A stretch of 64,000 nt of DNA from Paenibacillus turpanensis (GTDB lineage: Bacteria > Bacillota > Bacilli > Paenibacillales > YIM-B00363). The notes beneath the pieces are model-generated. The model searched no databases, was not told the origin of the DNA, and was given only the letters and a program-made list of their open reading frames with translations. Numbering within the stretch: position 1 is the first letter of the stretch; every line of letters begins with the position of its first letter. Both the position numbers and the translations under genes were made by a program. Positions 18,756 to 28,404 of the stretch are shown piece after piece. The stretch lies in assembly GCF_011421635.1 (NCBI RefSeq), contig NZ_WTLI01000009.1:1-64000 (forward strand), given 5' to 3'.

Positions 18756-18920
18756 CCTTAAGGCTGGTTCTGGGATATTGTAATTAGAAGGTTAGGCAAT
18801 GTGTTTCTTCATGTTTAAACGTTTGGGATAAGCAGGTATACATTTCCACTCGAGCGAGTAGAATAGGGTAGCGAAGGAACGAAACGGAAAACACTCGGTG
18901 GAACATAGCAGTGTGTCCTT

Positions 18921-18942
18921 GTCAGCTGAGGCTGACTTTTTT
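18921..18942 (+). terminator. Rho-independent terminator of the PAP2 gene
   Basis: GTCAGC (18921-18926), loop TGAG, GCTGAC (18931-18936), then six T. It lies about 165 nt after the PAP2 stop and just upstream of glgB. Confidence 0.75.
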
Positions 18943-19007
18943 GTTTATTATAGGAAGAACAGTAATTTTTGGGTCTTTTATTGGGGTAGACTAAGGGGGA
19001 GGTGGGA

Positions 19008-21050
19008 ATGATGTCCGTGTCCATGTCTATTTATCCGTCGGATCATGATGTATATCTATTTAGACAAGGTAATCTGCATTTCAGCTATCATACGTTTGGA
19101 GCGCATCCGTGCATCGTCGATGGCATATCCGGAGTGCGCTTTTCCGTGTGGGCCCCGCATGCCAAAGAGGTGCGCGTTGCGGGTGATTTCAACGCGTGGA
19201 ACGGGTTCCGTCATCCGCTGCAGCCATCATGGGATTCTTCAGGCATCTGGAACGGCTTCATCCCCGGTCTGAAGCAGTGGGATCGGTACAAATATGAAAT
19301 GGTTACATGGGACGGCCGCCATCTGCTCAAAGCCGATCCGTATGCCTTTCATGCGGAAACCCGCCCGGGTACGGGCTCCATCGTATACGACCTAAGCGGT
19401 TACGAGTGGGGAGATTCAGAATGGCAGCGCCGTAAGCAGGAAAGCAATCCCTATTCGCGTCCCATGAACATATATGAGGTGCATTTGGGCACCTGGAAAC
19501 GGAAGCCGGACGGTCTTCCCTATAGCTATCGCGAGCTGGCCGACCAGCTTCCGGCTTATGCAGCGGAGCTGGGCTTTACCCATATTGAGCTGCTCCCGGT
19601 CATGGAGCATCCTTACGACCGTTCGTGGGGGTATCAGACTACCGGCTTTTATGCCGCAACGAGCCGATTTGGTACTCCGAAGGATTTAATGTACTTTGTG
19701 GACCGCTGCCATCAGCATGGGCTGGGGGTAATTTTGGACTGGGTTCCGGGACATTTTTGCAAGGATGATCATGGGCTGCGCCAATTTGACGGACAGCCGC
19801 TGTACGAATACCCCGATGAACGAATGGCGGAAAAGCTGGAATGGGGGACGCTCAGCTTTGATTTCGGCAAGCCGGAGGTCGTTAATTTTTTGATCTCCAA
19901 TGCGATCTTCTGGATGGATGTTTACCATATGGACGGAATTCGTGTCGATGCCGTGGCGAGCATCCTATCCCATAATTTCAGCAAGCCTCCCGAGCGGCAT
20001 GTCATGAACGTTTATGGCGGTCATGAAAATCTAGAAGCGATCGATTTTGTAAAACGGCTGAATATGGCGGTGTTTCAGTATTTCCCGAATGCGCTTATGA
20101 TGGCGGAGGATTCCACCGATACCCCGCTGGTGACAGCCCCGGTGCATCAAGGCGGTCTCGGCTTTAATTATAAATGGAATATGGGCTGGATGAACGATAT
20201 GCTGCGGTATATGAAAAAGGATTCGCACTACCGGAAGTGGCATCATGACTTGATCACTTTTTCATTTTTTTACGCCTTCTCTGAAAACTTCGTTCTGCCG
20301 TTCTCCCATGACGAGGTTGTGCATGGAAAACGTTCGTTAATCAGCAAAATGCCGGGGGATTACTGGCAGCAATTTGCCCAGCTGCGCCTGCTGTATGGCT
20401 ACTTAATGACCCATCCTGGTAAAAAGCTGCTGTTTATGGGCGGGGAGTTCGGTCAATTTTCGGAGTGGAAGGACCTGGATCAGCTGGACTGGCATTTGCT
20501 CGGCTATGAAATGCACGGGAAAATGCTGCGCTTTGTGAAGGAATTGAATGCTTTTTATGGTAACGAGCCTTCGTTATGGGAGCTTGATCATAGTCCGGAA
20601 GGCTTCGAGTGGATTGATCCGCACAATAAAGATCAAAGCATCATTGCCTTTATGCGCAAATCCGCACACGGAGAGCATTTGCTTGTGGTGTGCAATTTCA
20701 CACCTGTGCCGCATGAACATTACCGGCTTGGTGTCCCGGAGCCCGGTGTTTACCGCGAAGTCCTCAACACCGACGATCCTGAATACGGAGGATCTGGCGT
20801 CATTAATACCGCCGAAGCTGCTTCCGAAGCTTCGCCGTGGCATTACCGCGACCACAGCGTCGTATTCCGCTTGCCGCCCTTTGCGGCAGTCATCTTGAAA
20901 CGATCGAAATGGAAAGAGGGGATTGGCGATGAGGAAAAAAGAAGTCGTGGCGATGCTGCTCGCTGGGGGAGAGGGGCGCAGGCTCGGGGCGCTGACCAAG
21001 AATTTGGCGAAGCCGGCCGTGTACTTCGGGGGGAAATACCGGATCATTGA
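19008..21050 (+). CDS. glgB: 1,4-alpha-glucan branching enzyme
   Basis: About 680 residues. The start is an ATG at 19008 or 19011, placed by AAGGGGGAGG ending at 19002. An N-terminal CBM48-like domain ([20 protein letters not shown]) is followed by a GH13 barrel. The nucleophile region is [11 protein letters not shown], the acid/base is Glu in [10 protein letters not shown], and the third carboxylate is Asp in [14 protein letters not shown]. It transfers alpha-1,4 segments to alpha-1,6 positions of glycogen. The recognisable enzyme ends near AVILKRSKW. The frame then continues about 43 residues (rich in Arg, Gly and Ala) across the start of glgC, giving a 122-nt overlap. Head of the glgBCDA operon. 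Confidence 0.93.
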   Translation: MMSVSMSIYPSDHDVYLFRQGNLHFSYHTFGAHPCIVDGISGVRFSVWAPHAKEVRVAGDFNAWNGFRHPLQPSWDSSGIWNGFIPGLKQWDRYKYEMVTWDGRHLLKADPYAFHAETRPGTGSIVYDLSGYEWGDSEWQRRKQESNPYSRPMNIYEVHLGTWKRKPDGLPYSYRELADQLPAYAAELGFTHIELLPVMEHPYDRSWGYQTTGFYAATSRFGTPKDLMYFVDRCHQHGLGVILDWVPGHFCKDDHGLRQFDGQPLYEYPDERMAEKLEWGTLSFDFGKPEVVNFLISNAIFWMDVYHMDGIRVDAVASILSHNFSKPPERHVMNVYGGHENLEAIDFVKRLNMAVFQYFPNALMMAEDSTDTPLVTAPVHQGGLGFNYKWNMGWMNDMLRYMKKDSHYRKWHHDLITFSFFYAFSENFVLPFSHDEVVHGKRSLISKMPGDYWQQFAQLRLLYGYLMTHPGKKLLFMGGEFGQFSEWKDLDQLDWHLLGYEMHGKMLRFVKELNAFYGNEPSLWELDHSPEGFEWIDPHNKDQSIIAFMRKSAHGEHLLVVCNFTPVPHEHYRLGVPEPGVYREVLNTDDPEYGGSGVINTAEAASEASPWHYRDHSVVFRLPPFAAVILKRSKWKEGIGDEEKRSRGDAARWGRGAQARGADQEFGEAGRVLRGEIPDH

Positions 21051-22083
21051 TTTTACGCTCAGCAACTGCACGAATTCTGGGATCGATACGGTAGGCGTGT
21101 TAACCCAATATCAGCCGCTCGTGCTGAATTCCTATATCGGCATCGGCTCATCCTGGGATCTCGACCGCAAAAACGGCGGTGTTACTGTACTTCCGCCGTT
21201 TGTCGAGCAATGCGGCGGCAATTGGTACAAGGGTACGGCGAATGCGATTTACCGTAATCTTAATTTTATCGAGCAATATGATCCGGAATATGTGCTTGTC
21301 ATTTCCGGTGACCACATCTATAAGATGAATTACGATGCGATGCTCTCTTATCATAAAGAAAAAGGCGCCGACGCTTCCATAGCAGTAATTGAAGTAAAGT
21401 GGGAGGAGGCAAGCCGCTTCGGTATTATGAGTACAGCGGATGACGGAACGATTACAGAATTCGCCGAAAAACCGAAAGAACCGAAAAGCAATCTTGCTTC
21501 GATGGGCATTTATATTTTTAATTGGAGCGTGCTTCGAGATTATCTCATTCGCGACGAAAACAATCCAGAATCCTCGAACGATTTTGGCAAGGACGTCATT
21601 CCGCAAATGCTTCGGGACAAGGTCAAGCTGTATGCTTATCCGTTTCAAGGCTACTGGAAGGATGTTGGCACAATTGATAGCCTGTGGGAAGCGAATATGG
21701 ACCTGCTCGAGGACACCCCATCTCTCAACCTGAATGACCGCAGGTGGCGGATTTATTCGGTCAATCCGAACCAGCCTCCGCAATACGCAGCGCCGAGCGC
21801 TGCCATCAACTGCTCTCTCGTCAATGAAGGCTGTGCTGTGTTCGGCGAAATCAAGCGTTCCGTCCTTTTCTATGGAGTTCAAGTCGGTGAACATTCGTAT
21901 ATTGAGCAGTCGGTGATTATGCCGAATGCGGTGATTGGCAATAATGTCCGCATTTATAAATCCATTATCGGAGAAAACTGTGTTGTAGAAGATGGGGCTG
22001 TCATCGGTGATGAAACCGGACAAACGATCACATTGATTGGGGCGAATGAAACAGTTCAGGCGGAAAGGATGGGTTCGGTATGA
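20929..22083 (+). CDS. glgC: Glucose-1-phosphate adenylyltransferase, catalytic subunit
   Basis: About 384 residues from the ATG at 20929, with AGAGGGG seven bases upstream. N-terminal nucleotidyltransferase motif [12 protein letters not shown], the sugar-phosphate region FAEKPKEP, the Asp-containing [11 protein letters not shown], and a C-terminal left-handed helix domain ([25 protein letters not shown]). It makes ADP-glucose, the committed step of glycogen synthesis. Its start lies inside the glgB frame and its stop overlaps glgD by 4 nt, so translation is probably coupled across all three genes. Confidence 0.93.
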   Translation: MRKKEVVAMLLAGGEGRRLGALTKNLAKPAVYFGGKYRIIDFTLSNCTNSGIDTVGVLTQYQPLVLNSYIGIGSSWDLDRKNGGVTVLPPFVEQCGGNWYKGTANAIYRNLNFIEQYDPEYVLVISGDHIYKMNYDAMLSYHKEKGADASIAVIEVKWEEASRFGIMSTADDGTITEFAEKPKEPKSNLASMGIYIFNWSVLRDYLIRDENNPESSNDFGKDVIPQMLRDKVKLYAYPFQGYWKDVGTIDSLWEANMDLLEDTPSLNLNDRRWRIYSVNPNQPPQYAAPSAAINCSLVNEGCAVFGEIKRSVLFYGVQVGEHSYIEQSVIMPNAVIGNNVRIYKSIIGENCVVEDGAVIGDETGQTITLIGANETVQAERMGSV

Positions 22084-23192
22084 ATAGCATCATGGGAGTC
22101 ATCAACCTTGTCAATGAATGGGACCATTTGGAGGAGCTGACCTCGGCACGCTGCCCAGCTTCTGTTCCATTCGGTGGAAGGTACCGCCTGATTGATTTCG
22201 TGCTGTCGAATATGGTGAATTCTGGCATCGATGACGTTGCCGTTTTTTCGCATAATAAATATCGTTCCCTGATGGATCATCTTGGTTCGGGCAAAGAATG
22301 GGATTTGGACCGCAAACGCGGCGGGCTGTTCGTTCTGCCGTTTATTCATGATGATGCGTTCAGCATACCTAGAGGGGACCTGTACCAATTTTACAATCAC
22401 CGTGATTACTTTTACCGTGGCCCGCAAGAATACGTATTGGTCACGCGCAGTCACATCATCTGCAATATCGATTATCGTGATGTGCTGCGGCAGCATCTTG
22501 AGCGAGGAGCGGACATAACGGCCGTTTATACGACTATGGAGCAGACTGATGCGGCCAAATACCGCAAGCTCGAAATCGATGATAACGGAAGAGTTACGGT
22601 AATAGAGAGCGAAGAGGGACGGCTGAACAGCCCCTGTATCTCCATGGAAATGTATTTGATGAAAAAATCCCTGCTGCTTGATCTTGTCGATACATGCCTA
22701 TCCCAGGGTTATTATCATTTGGTTCGCGACGGAATTATGAAAAATGTAAACCGCCTTCACATTTCCGGTTACCGGTTTGATGGGTATACGGCCATTATTA
22801 ACTCGATTCAAAGCTATTACCGCCATAGTATGAACCTGCTGCAGCCCTCTGTTCTCCGTGAATTGTTTTTCCAGCCGAACAGCTTAATTTACACGAAGGT
22901 TAAGGATGAGCCGCCAGCGCGGTATATGAACGAGGCCATCGTCAAGAACTCATTGATCGCGAATGGCTGTACGATCGAAGGCCGTGTGGAAAATTGCATT
23001 ATTTTTCGGGGCGTAAAAATTCATAAAGGGTCTGTCATTCGCAACAGCATTTTATTGCAAAACGGCGAGATCCAAGAAAACGTTATGGTGGAAAATGCGA
23101 TCCTTGATAAGGATGTGTTTATAGACCGTGGACGGGTGCTCTCAGGAGCGCTGACGGCTCCTTTTATCGCCTCGAAGAAAAAAATCATTTAA
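22080..23192 (+). CDS. glgD: ADP-glucose pyrophosphorylase accessory subunit
   Basis: 370 residues, ATG overlapping the glgC stop (ATGA). It resembles GlgC overall ([37 protein letters not shown]) but lacks the N-terminal GGxGxR phosphate-binding loop and the GDH motif, having [10 protein letters not shown] instead. This is the GlgD type of Firmicutes, which has little activity alone and raises the activity of GlgC in a heterotetramer. C-terminal left-handed beta-helix repeats are present. Confidence 0.9.
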   Translation: MNSIMGVINLVNEWDHLEELTSARCPASVPFGGRYRLIDFVLSNMVNSGIDDVAVFSHNKYRSLMDHLGSGKEWDLDRKRGGLFVLPFIHDDAFSIPRGDLYQFYNHRDYFYRGPQEYVLVTRSHIICNIDYRDVLRQHLERGADITAVYTTMEQTDAAKYRKLEIDDNGRVTVIESEEGRLNSPCISMEMYLMKKSLLLDLVDTCLSQGYYHLVRDGIMKNVNRLHISGYRFDGYTAIINSIQSYYRHSMNLLQPSVLRELFFQPNSLIYTKVKDEPPARYMNEAIVKNSLIANGCTIEGRVENCIIFRGVKIHKGSVIRNSILLQNGEIQENVMVENAILDKDVFIDRGRVLSGALTAPFIASKKKII

Positions 23193-23216
23193 TTCGGATC
23201 GTAGGAGTGGTGAGCG

Positions 23217-24650
23217 GTGAACGTTTTATTTGTTGCCGGAGAATCAGTTCCTTTTTTTAAGACCGGCGGGCTTGCGGATGTCATTGGCTCGCTGCCTCAG
23301 GAGCTTAAGCGCCAAGGGATTGACGTTCGTGTTATGCTGCCGAAATACGAGGATATGGCACCGCACTGGAAGGAAGAAATGAAGCATGTGAAGGCGATCA
23401 ATGTACTGATCGGCTGGCGAAATAAATATTGTGGGATCAATATGCTGGAGCATGACGGGATTACGTACTATTTTATCGATAACGAGTATTATTTTAAGCG
23501 CAGCGGGTATTACGGCTATGGTGACGACGCAGAGCGATTTACGTTTTTTTGTGAAGCGGCGCTGGAAGTGCTGCCTCACTTGGACTGGCGGCCGGATGTG
23601 ATCCACTGTCATGACTGGCAAACCGGGATGATTCCGGTGTTTTTGAAATCGCACTACGCGTTAAGTCCATTCCACCAAGGAATCCGTACCGTGTTTACCA
23701 TTCATAATTTGAAATACCAGGGTATTTTTCCCGAATACATTCTTCAGGACATGCTGAACTTAGGCTATGAGCATTTTCACCCCGATGCACTTGAATACTT
23801 TGGCTGTGTCAACTTTATGAAGGGCGGGCTGGTGTATTCGGATGTGTTGTCCACCGTCAGCAAATCCTATGCCGAAGAAATTACGATGCCGTACTACGGC
23901 GAAGGACTGGATGGACTGCTGCGCAAGCGAAGAGGGGATTTGTTCGGAATTATCAATGGTATCGATTATCATTCCTATAATCCTGGAACCGATACAGCAC
24001 TTCCCGTTCATTATCAAAAATCGTTAACGAAAAAACAAAAAAATAAGCTTGCTTTGCAGGAGGCTTTTGGGTTAGCTGTAAGCGAAGAGACTCCTCTGAT
24101 TGGCATTGTGACGCGGCTCGTACACCAGAAGGGACTCGACTTGATTTCCCATGTGCTTGACGAGCTGATGCAGAAGGATGTGCAGGTTGTCGTTGTGGGA
24201 ACGGGAGAGCCCCGTTATGAGGGCTTGTTCCGCTGGGCGGCGGAGCGGTATCCGCAAAAGCTTTCCGCACATATTTATTTTGACGAGGGCCTTGCCCGCA
24301 GGGTATATGCGGCGTCCGATTTTTTTCTGATGCCTTCCCTTTTCGAGCCTTGCGGAATCGGGCAGCTGATCGCGATGCGGTATTTATCGATCCCGATCGT
24401 GAGAGAAACCGGGGGACTGAAGGATACGGTGATGCCTTACAACCAGTACACAGGCGAGGGCTGGGGCTTTTCCTTCAGCCATTACAACGCGCATGACATG
24501 CTGTATACAGTGAAGCGTGCGATCGAAAGCTGGAAAGACAGGGGCACGCGTCAGCGTATTCGCCGAAATATGCAAAAGCAGGATTTCAGCTGGCATACGT
24601 CAGCCAATCAATACCGATCTTTGTACGAGTATGTGAAAAAGCACAAGTAG
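23217..24650 (+). CDS. glgA: Glycogen synthase (ADP-glucose type)
   Basis: 477 residues, GTG start at 23217 with GGAGTGGTGAGCG upstream. N-terminal KTGGLADVIGSLPQEL is the ADP-glucose-binding signature of GT5 synthases. IHCHDWQTG and TIHNLKYQG follow. The GT-B C-terminal lobe has TRLVHQKGLDLI and LFEPCGIGQLIAMRYLS, with the conserved Glu. It adds glucose from ADP-glucose to the glucan chain. Last gene of glgBCDA; no glgP phosphorylase follows. Confidence 0.94.
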   Translation: MNVLFVAGESVPFFKTGGLADVIGSLPQELKRQGIDVRVMLPKYEDMAPHWKEEMKHVKAINVLIGWRNKYCGINMLEHDGITYYFIDNEYYFKRSGYYGYGDDAERFTFFCEAALEVLPHLDWRPDVIHCHDWQTGMIPVFLKSHYALSPFHQGIRTVFTIHNLKYQGIFPEYILQDMLNLGYEHFHPDALEYFGCVNFMKGGLVYSDVLSTVSKSYAEEITMPYYGEGLDGLLRKRRGDLFGIINGIDYHSYNPGTDTALPVHYQKSLTKKQKNKLALQEAFGLAVSEETPLIGIVTRLVHQKGLDLISHVLDELMQKDVQVVVVGTGEPRYEGLFRWAAERYPQKLSAHIYFDEGLARRVYAASDFFLMPSLFEPCGIGQLIAMRYLSIPIVRETGGLKDTVMPYNQYTGEGWGFSFSHYNAHDMLYTVKRAIESWKDRGTRQRIRRNMQKQDFSWHTSANQYRSLYEYVKKHK

Positions 24651-24676
24651 GCTGAATGAATTAGGCTCATTCGTAG

Positions 24677-24706
24677 GGAAGAGGGCTGTAAAGAAACCCT
24701 CTTTCC
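24677..24706. terminator. Hairpin between convergent glgA and the DUF2268 gene
   Basis: GGAAGAGGG (24677-24685) pairs with CCCTCTTTCC (24697-24706). There is no good U-tract on either strand, so the terminator call is tentative. Confidence 0.4.
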
Positions 24707-24711
24707 ATAGG

Positions 24712-25605
24712 TCAGGAGAATAGCTCGCAATTGCTTAATATTTCATCTGTAGGGAGCAGGGTGGCTTCATGGATTCCTACTCTATTCTTTTTCATAAAGG
24801 ATTGTACCGCATGATACCCAACCGCATAACCCGCAAATGGGGATAAGCCTACAGGCGGATATCCTTGTTCCGCTGCAAAGGTGTCACCAAACATATAGCT
24901 GCTGACGCTTGCAAATCCTTGAATGTCCAACGAGTTCTTTAGTACCGCTATGGAATATTCTAAGTCTTCTTCTTCCATAGAAGTGACCCACGGCCCTAAA
25001 AGCTCTTCTCCGTAAAGCTCCTTTGCGAACGATTCCGCTAATCCTTCAATAATTAAGTAATCACCAACGGTAACGTTACCATGATTCCAATCGAAATACG
25101 AGAAACGGATATTATGATGAAATTCATGGGCAATAATTGAAGGGATTCTCGGAATATTGTATGAGTTTGGATAAATAGACGTTTGTATAAATCCTGGAAT
25201 GCCGCCAAATCCACAATAACCCTTTTGAAGTCTGAGCTTTTCCGGGTCGGCAAGGTACATTCCGAATTTCAGTGTATCCGCCTTGATTTGTAATTGATTG
25301 TTCTCTATATACTGCAAGCATTGATGTAAAGTTTGCGCTGCGGTTTCAAGAACGTTTATCGCTTTTAGCTTGGCTAAGGCTTCTTCGCCGGCTTTTGTGC
25401 TTGAAATATCAAGATATCCAAGCATTTTGGCCGCAGAAATTACATCGTATCCGTTAGGCTGCTTTGCCTTTAAGGGCACATTTATAGTATTCCACATCTC
25501 CTCAAAGGGCTTCATCATTGAAAAGCGGAAATAATTTTCTCTTTCACTGTCCATAGAAAACAAGGTTTCGTACTGTTTTAATGTATCTTCCACGATGATC
25601 TTCAT
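24712..25605 (-). CDS. DUF2268 putative Zn-protease (YjaZ-like)
   Basis: 297 residues. The zinc-protease core HEFHH occurs in IIAHEFHHNIRF, followed 30 residues on by IEGLAESFAKE, which supplies a likely third ligand Glu. This is the DUF2268 layout, as in B. subtilis YjaZ. No signal peptide is visible, so it is probably cytoplasmic. It follows the MerR/TipAS regulator gene after 15 nt on the same strand, so its expression is probably induced by the same ligand. The substrate is unknown. Confidence 0.8.
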   Translation of the reverse strand: MKIIVEDTLKQYETLFSMDSERENYFRFSMMKPFEEMWNTINVPLKAKQPNGYDVISAAKMLGYLDISSTKAGEEALAKLKAINVLETAAQTLHQCLQYIENNQLQIKADTLKFGMYLADPEKLRLQKGYCGFGGIPGFIQTSIYPNSYNIPRIPSIIAHEFHHNIRFSYFDWNHGNVTVGDYLIIEGLAESFAKELYGEELLGPWVTSMEEEDLEYSIAVLKNSLDIQGFASVSSYMFGDTFAAEQGYPPVGLSPFAGYAVGYHAVQSFMKKNRVGIHEATLLPTDEILSNCELFS

Positions 25606-25620
25606 ATTTGTCCCCTTATG

Positions 25621-26367
25621 TTATGTTTGCTTCTCTACAAATTCCTTCATCGCCTTATTCATAAACTTTGCCAATCCTTCGCCATACTGATCGATGTTGT
25701 TCGTAAATCGTTCATCCTCGATATATAGCTGTCCTAATCCATAAAATGCATCAAGAGTATAAGTCGTAACGTTTTCATTTAGAAAGTCGTACCATTCTTG
25801 AATGCTGGCTTGTACTTCTGGAGAGGCTGGGGATTGCGTACAAAGGCCGGCGAGTGTACGGAAAATCGCATCCCATTTTTCAGACAAGTCGTTTTGTTCA
25901 TTTACGGACATTTTCTCTACTTTGTGCTTTAGGTTATCGACAGATTGATCTCCCCAGCGCTGGCGTGCTTCTTGTTCATATGGGTCATCCCGAAAGTGAA
26001 ATCCCTCGAATCGTTCTTCGTTTGTCATACGGATTTCTCCCCTCATATGTTGGATCGACTTATCAATGCTTTCAATCATTTTGTCGATGCTATTTCGTTT
26101 ATGGATCAACATTTTTCGTTGTAAAATGAATGCTTCCTGTCGGTCAAACGATGGACTGTCAATCATCTTTTTGATTTCCTTTAGGGAAAAACCAAGCTCT
26201 TTGAAAAATAAGATTTGCTGCAATCGTTCCAGATTCTTCTCCGAATAAAGACGGTAGCCGGAAACGGTAGTCCCGCTTGGGGACAATAATCCAATATGAT
26301 CGTAATGATGCAGTGTCCGGACACTAACGCCTGTTAGCGCTGCTACTTCCTTCACTTTCATTTCCAT
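25621..26367 (-). CDS. MerR-family regulator with TipAS-type ligand domain
   Basis: About 248 residues from the ATG at 26367, with AAAGGAGG nine bases upstream (an in-frame GTG at 26376 abuts the ribosome binding site). Residues 1-70 are a MerR winged helix (VKEVAALTGVSVRTLHHYD, then HIGLLSPSG and SGYRLYSE). A coiled-coil dimer helix follows, then a TipAS-like all-helical domain (FEGFHFRDDPYEQEARQRWG). TipAS domains bind thiopeptide or other hydrophobic drugs; Mta of B. subtilis is the closest known type. The upstream promoter has the 19-bp spacer used by MerR activators, so it is probably self-activating. Confidence 0.88.
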   Translation of the reverse strand: MEMKVKEVAALTGVSVRTLHHYDHIGLLSPSGTTVSGYRLYSEKNLERLQQILFFKELGFSLKEIKKMIDSPSFDRQEAFILQRKMLIHKRNSIDKMIESIDKSIQHMRGEIRMTNEERFEGFHFRDDPYEQEARQRWGDQSVDNLKHKVEKMSVNEQNDLSEKWDAIFRTLAGLCTQSPASPEVQASIQEWYDFLNENVTTYTLDAFYGLGQLYIEDERFTNNIDQYGEGLAKFMNKAMKEFVEKQT

Positions 26368-26392
26368 CTCATACACCCCTCCTTTGATTGCT

Positions 26393-26423
26393 ACTATAAA
26401 GCATCACGCAGCGTTAGGGTCAA
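26393..26423 (-). promoter_or_regulatory. MerR-type promoter and operator with 19-bp spacer
   Basis: On the minus strand, TTGACC (complement of 26418-26423) and TATAGT (complement of 26393-26398) are separated by 19 bp. MerR activators work on such over-long spacers by twisting the DNA. The spacer holds the dyad ACGCTGCGT. Both the regulator and the DUF2268 gene would be transcribed from it. Confidence 0.8.
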
Positions 26424-26461
26424 TACATGAATCACAGCCATTAACGTAAAGCTATTTTACA

Positions 26462-26497
26462 GCAAAAAAATGACGGGAGACTGGCCCCCGCCATTTT
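26462..26497 (-). terminator. Rho-independent terminator of the 78-residue membrane protein gene
   Basis: On the minus strand AATGGCGGG pairs with CCCGTCATT (one G-U pair), followed by seven T. It lies directly after the stop at 26510. Confidence 0.75.
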
Positions 26498-26509
26498 TCA
26501 TGGATCGAT

Positions 26510-26746
26510 CTATTTGCTTGTATTGCGTTTAAGCAGCAAGGTAATTACAGCGAATGCCAGCACCATAAACAAGATGGCATCAATATGCTCGGACGGATCG
26601 CTGTGTGCTGGTGGAATCGTACTAGCCGACTCGCTTTTGGCGACAACAGCTGCCGGTCTGTCAAACATTCCTCCGGAGGAGGCTGGCTGCAATGCCGTGC
26701 CGCCGGCGGGTACCGTTTCAAAGATGGAAGGCACTTTATTGGCCAT
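26510..26746 (-). CDS. Small C-terminally anchored membrane protein, unknown
   Basis: 78 residues. The first 50 are Pro/Ala/Ser-rich without recognisable fold. The last 25 hold one membrane segment (DAILFMVLAFAVITLLL) followed by KRNTSK, which suggests an outside N-terminus or tail-anchored topology. AAAGGGG lies about 11 nt before the ATG, and a terminator follows the stop, so the gene looks real. It follows a secreted-protein gene after 64 nt. No family recognised. Confidence 0.55.
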   Translation of the reverse strand: MANKVPSIFETVPAGGTALQPASSGGMFDRPAAVVAKSESASTIPPAHSDPSEHIDAILFMVLAFAVITLLLKRNTSK

Positions 26747-26810
26747 ATCAAAACCGCCCCTTTGAAGATTGTCTATGAAGGTTCTGTTATTAGGATAGAC
26801 AAGCCCGGAG

Positions 26811-27356
26811 CTAGTTAGTACGCATTTGGGAAATTTTATTTTTGAACTGGTCGATGGTAATCCCGGAAAACAGCGAAAAGCCCCCTTGCTCCAGAGCGAT
26901 CAGCTTTCCGTCCATGACCGGATAGAAGCCTTGAAACCCTCCGTTAATCCGGTAGTAATTGCCAAATTCTAGCTTTCGGAGAAAGCAAACATAGGTGCCC
27001 GGCTCTAGTGGCCCGGGATATTCAATATTTATGGTGTCCGCTGCGGGAGGCAGCGGTTCCACGCCGGTCGTCATCACGCGCAGCGTGGATGCCGCTGGAC
27101 TTCCTTTAAAAACGCGTTTTACCTGAAAGGTTTGAACAAAGTTAACGAGACGTCCGCTTGGTGTTGTACGGCTTGTCGGATACGTTTCCATTTCTTCTGT
27201 GAATTGTCCGAGAACGACGAGGTCGGCTGCTTGGTTGAGCTGGTTAGCCGAAGCATAGGTTTCCGGCTGTATAAGCTGTTCCCCCAAAGGCGCTGGCAAA
27301 AACGCAGTTTCCGGTGCAGGAGCTAGCAGGGTGAGCAGCAGTAGGAATCGTATCAT
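26811..27356 (-). CDS. Secreted protein of unknown function
   Basis: 181 residues with a short N-terminal signal (MIRFLLLLTLLAPAPETAF). The mature part has a beta-rich pattern: AADLVVLGQF, then TFQVKRVFKGSP and YVCFLRK, of the kind seen in uncharacterised exported proteins with an ADxVVxGxV...VxKG signature. AAGGAGG is about 14 nt before the ATG, longer than usual, and no alternative start lies between. It may form a unit with the 78-residue membrane protein. Function unknown. Confidence 0.6.
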   Translation of the reverse strand: MIRFLLLLTLLAPAPETAFLPAPLGEQLIQPETYASANQLNQAADLVVLGQFTEEMETYPTSRTTPSGRLVNFVQTFQVKRVFKGSPAASTLRVMTTGVEPLPPAADTINIEYPGPLEPGTYVCFLRKLEFGNYYRINGGFQGFYPVMDGKLIALEQGGFSLFSGITIDQFKNKISQMRTN

Positions 27357-27502
27357 GGGTTCAATTTGAGCCTCCTTGAGATTGTCATCGGAAGCATTCC
27401 CGTTAAATGAGGATAATATGTAAAATATTGTTTAATTAGCTGAGGATAAATCAAGGTGTGGGAGGGATACTAGAGGAAAATTGTTCAAATGGAGGGATTG
27501 CC

Positions 27503-28348
27503 ATGGAACTTCGCAATGAAATGGTGCAAATCGGTTCTCATCGTATTTTTTATCGTTTGGCAGGCAGTGGATCGGAAACGGTTGTACTTATGCACGGGAT
27601 ACCAACCAATTCCATGCTTTGGTCGACGGTTATACCGCAGCTTGCATCCTCATATACAGTCATCGCACCGGATCTTCTTGGTTTCGGCCAATCCGGCCGC
27701 GCGACTGCGCAAGAATTGACACTGCCGAAGCAAGCGGAGCGTATGATTGCGCTCCTTGATCAGCTTGGTGTTCGCAAAGCCCATTTTGTAGGACATGATT
27801 TGGGGGGCGGCATCGCGCAAATCATTGCCGTTCGTTATCCCGAACGTGTGGCGAGCTTCGTCGTGGCGGACGGCGTGTGCTTCAGCAATTGGCCGCTTCC
27901 GCATGTAGTCTCCTTGCGCGCTCCGATTGCGCCGGAATTTGAGCCGTCACCTATTTTTATTGAGCGGATGATCCGCGGCGGCTTATATCATCAGGAGAGC
28001 ATCTCGCCGGAGCTGATTCATGCGTTTGTTGCGCCGTTCGATCATCCGTCGGGTCCGGAGCAGCTGCAAAGCGCGTCATTTGCGCTTGAACATCATCAAA
28101 CGGAAGAGCTCGTTCCGTATTTATCGAAGCTGAACGTTCCGGCCACCTTCTTATGGGGGCAGCACGACCGTTACTTACCGCCGTATTGGGGCATGAGGCT
28201 GCAGCAGACTGTACCAAACTCTCAGCTTCGCATTATTCCTCAAGCCAATCACTATTCGATGCTTGACAATCCGGGCGTGTTTGCGGGCGAGCTGCTTCAG
28301 CATTTGCAGCGTGCGAGTACGATGCAGCGGACACCAGTGCTTGTTTGA
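27503..28348 (+). CDS. Alpha/beta hydrolase with Asp nucleophile (dehalogenase/epoxide hydrolase type)
   Basis: About 281 residues from the ATG at 27503, preceded by GGAGGG; 15 extra codons upstream lack a ribosome binding site. HGIPTNSMLW supplies the oxyanion HG, and the nucleophile elbow is GHDLGGG with Asp99 in place of Ser. An Asp nucleophile points to haloalkane dehalogenase or epoxide hydrolase chemistry rather than an esterase. WGQHDRYLPP gives the acid and QANHYSML the catalytic His. Cytoplasmic. The natural substrate is not known. Confidence 0.82.
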   Translation: MELRNEMVQIGSHRIFYRLAGSGSETVVLMHGIPTNSMLWSTVIPQLASSYTVIAPDLLGFGQSGRATAQELTLPKQAERMIALLDQLGVRKAHFVGHDLGGGIAQIIAVRYPERVASFVVADGVCFSNWPLPHVVSLRAPIAPEFEPSPIFIERMIRGGLYHQESISPELIHAFVAPFDHPSGPEQLQSASFALEHHQTEELVPYLSKLNVPATFLWGQHDRYLPPYWGMRLQQTVPNSQLRIIPQANHYSMLDNPGVFAGELLQHLQRASTMQRTPVLV

Positions 28349-28369
28349 ATCAAACAGGCTTAGAATAAA

Positions 28370-28398
28370 TTTGCAAAAAATACTTTCATATGCTATAA
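28370..28398 (+). promoter_or_regulatory. Strong sigmaA promoter in front of a non-coding stretch
   Basis: TTGCAA, 17-bp spacer, TATAAT, just after the hydrolase stop. Nothing recognisable as a protein follows for 590 nt. It points to a transcript starting near 28405. Confidence 0.75.
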
Positions 28399-28404
28399 TG
28401 AAGT

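Noticed and set aside
18810..18830. CcpA-like site TTTAAACGTTTGGG before glgB
   Set aside because: Only about 11 of 14 positions fit and it lies upstream of the PAP2 terminator, so it is unlikely to act on glgB.
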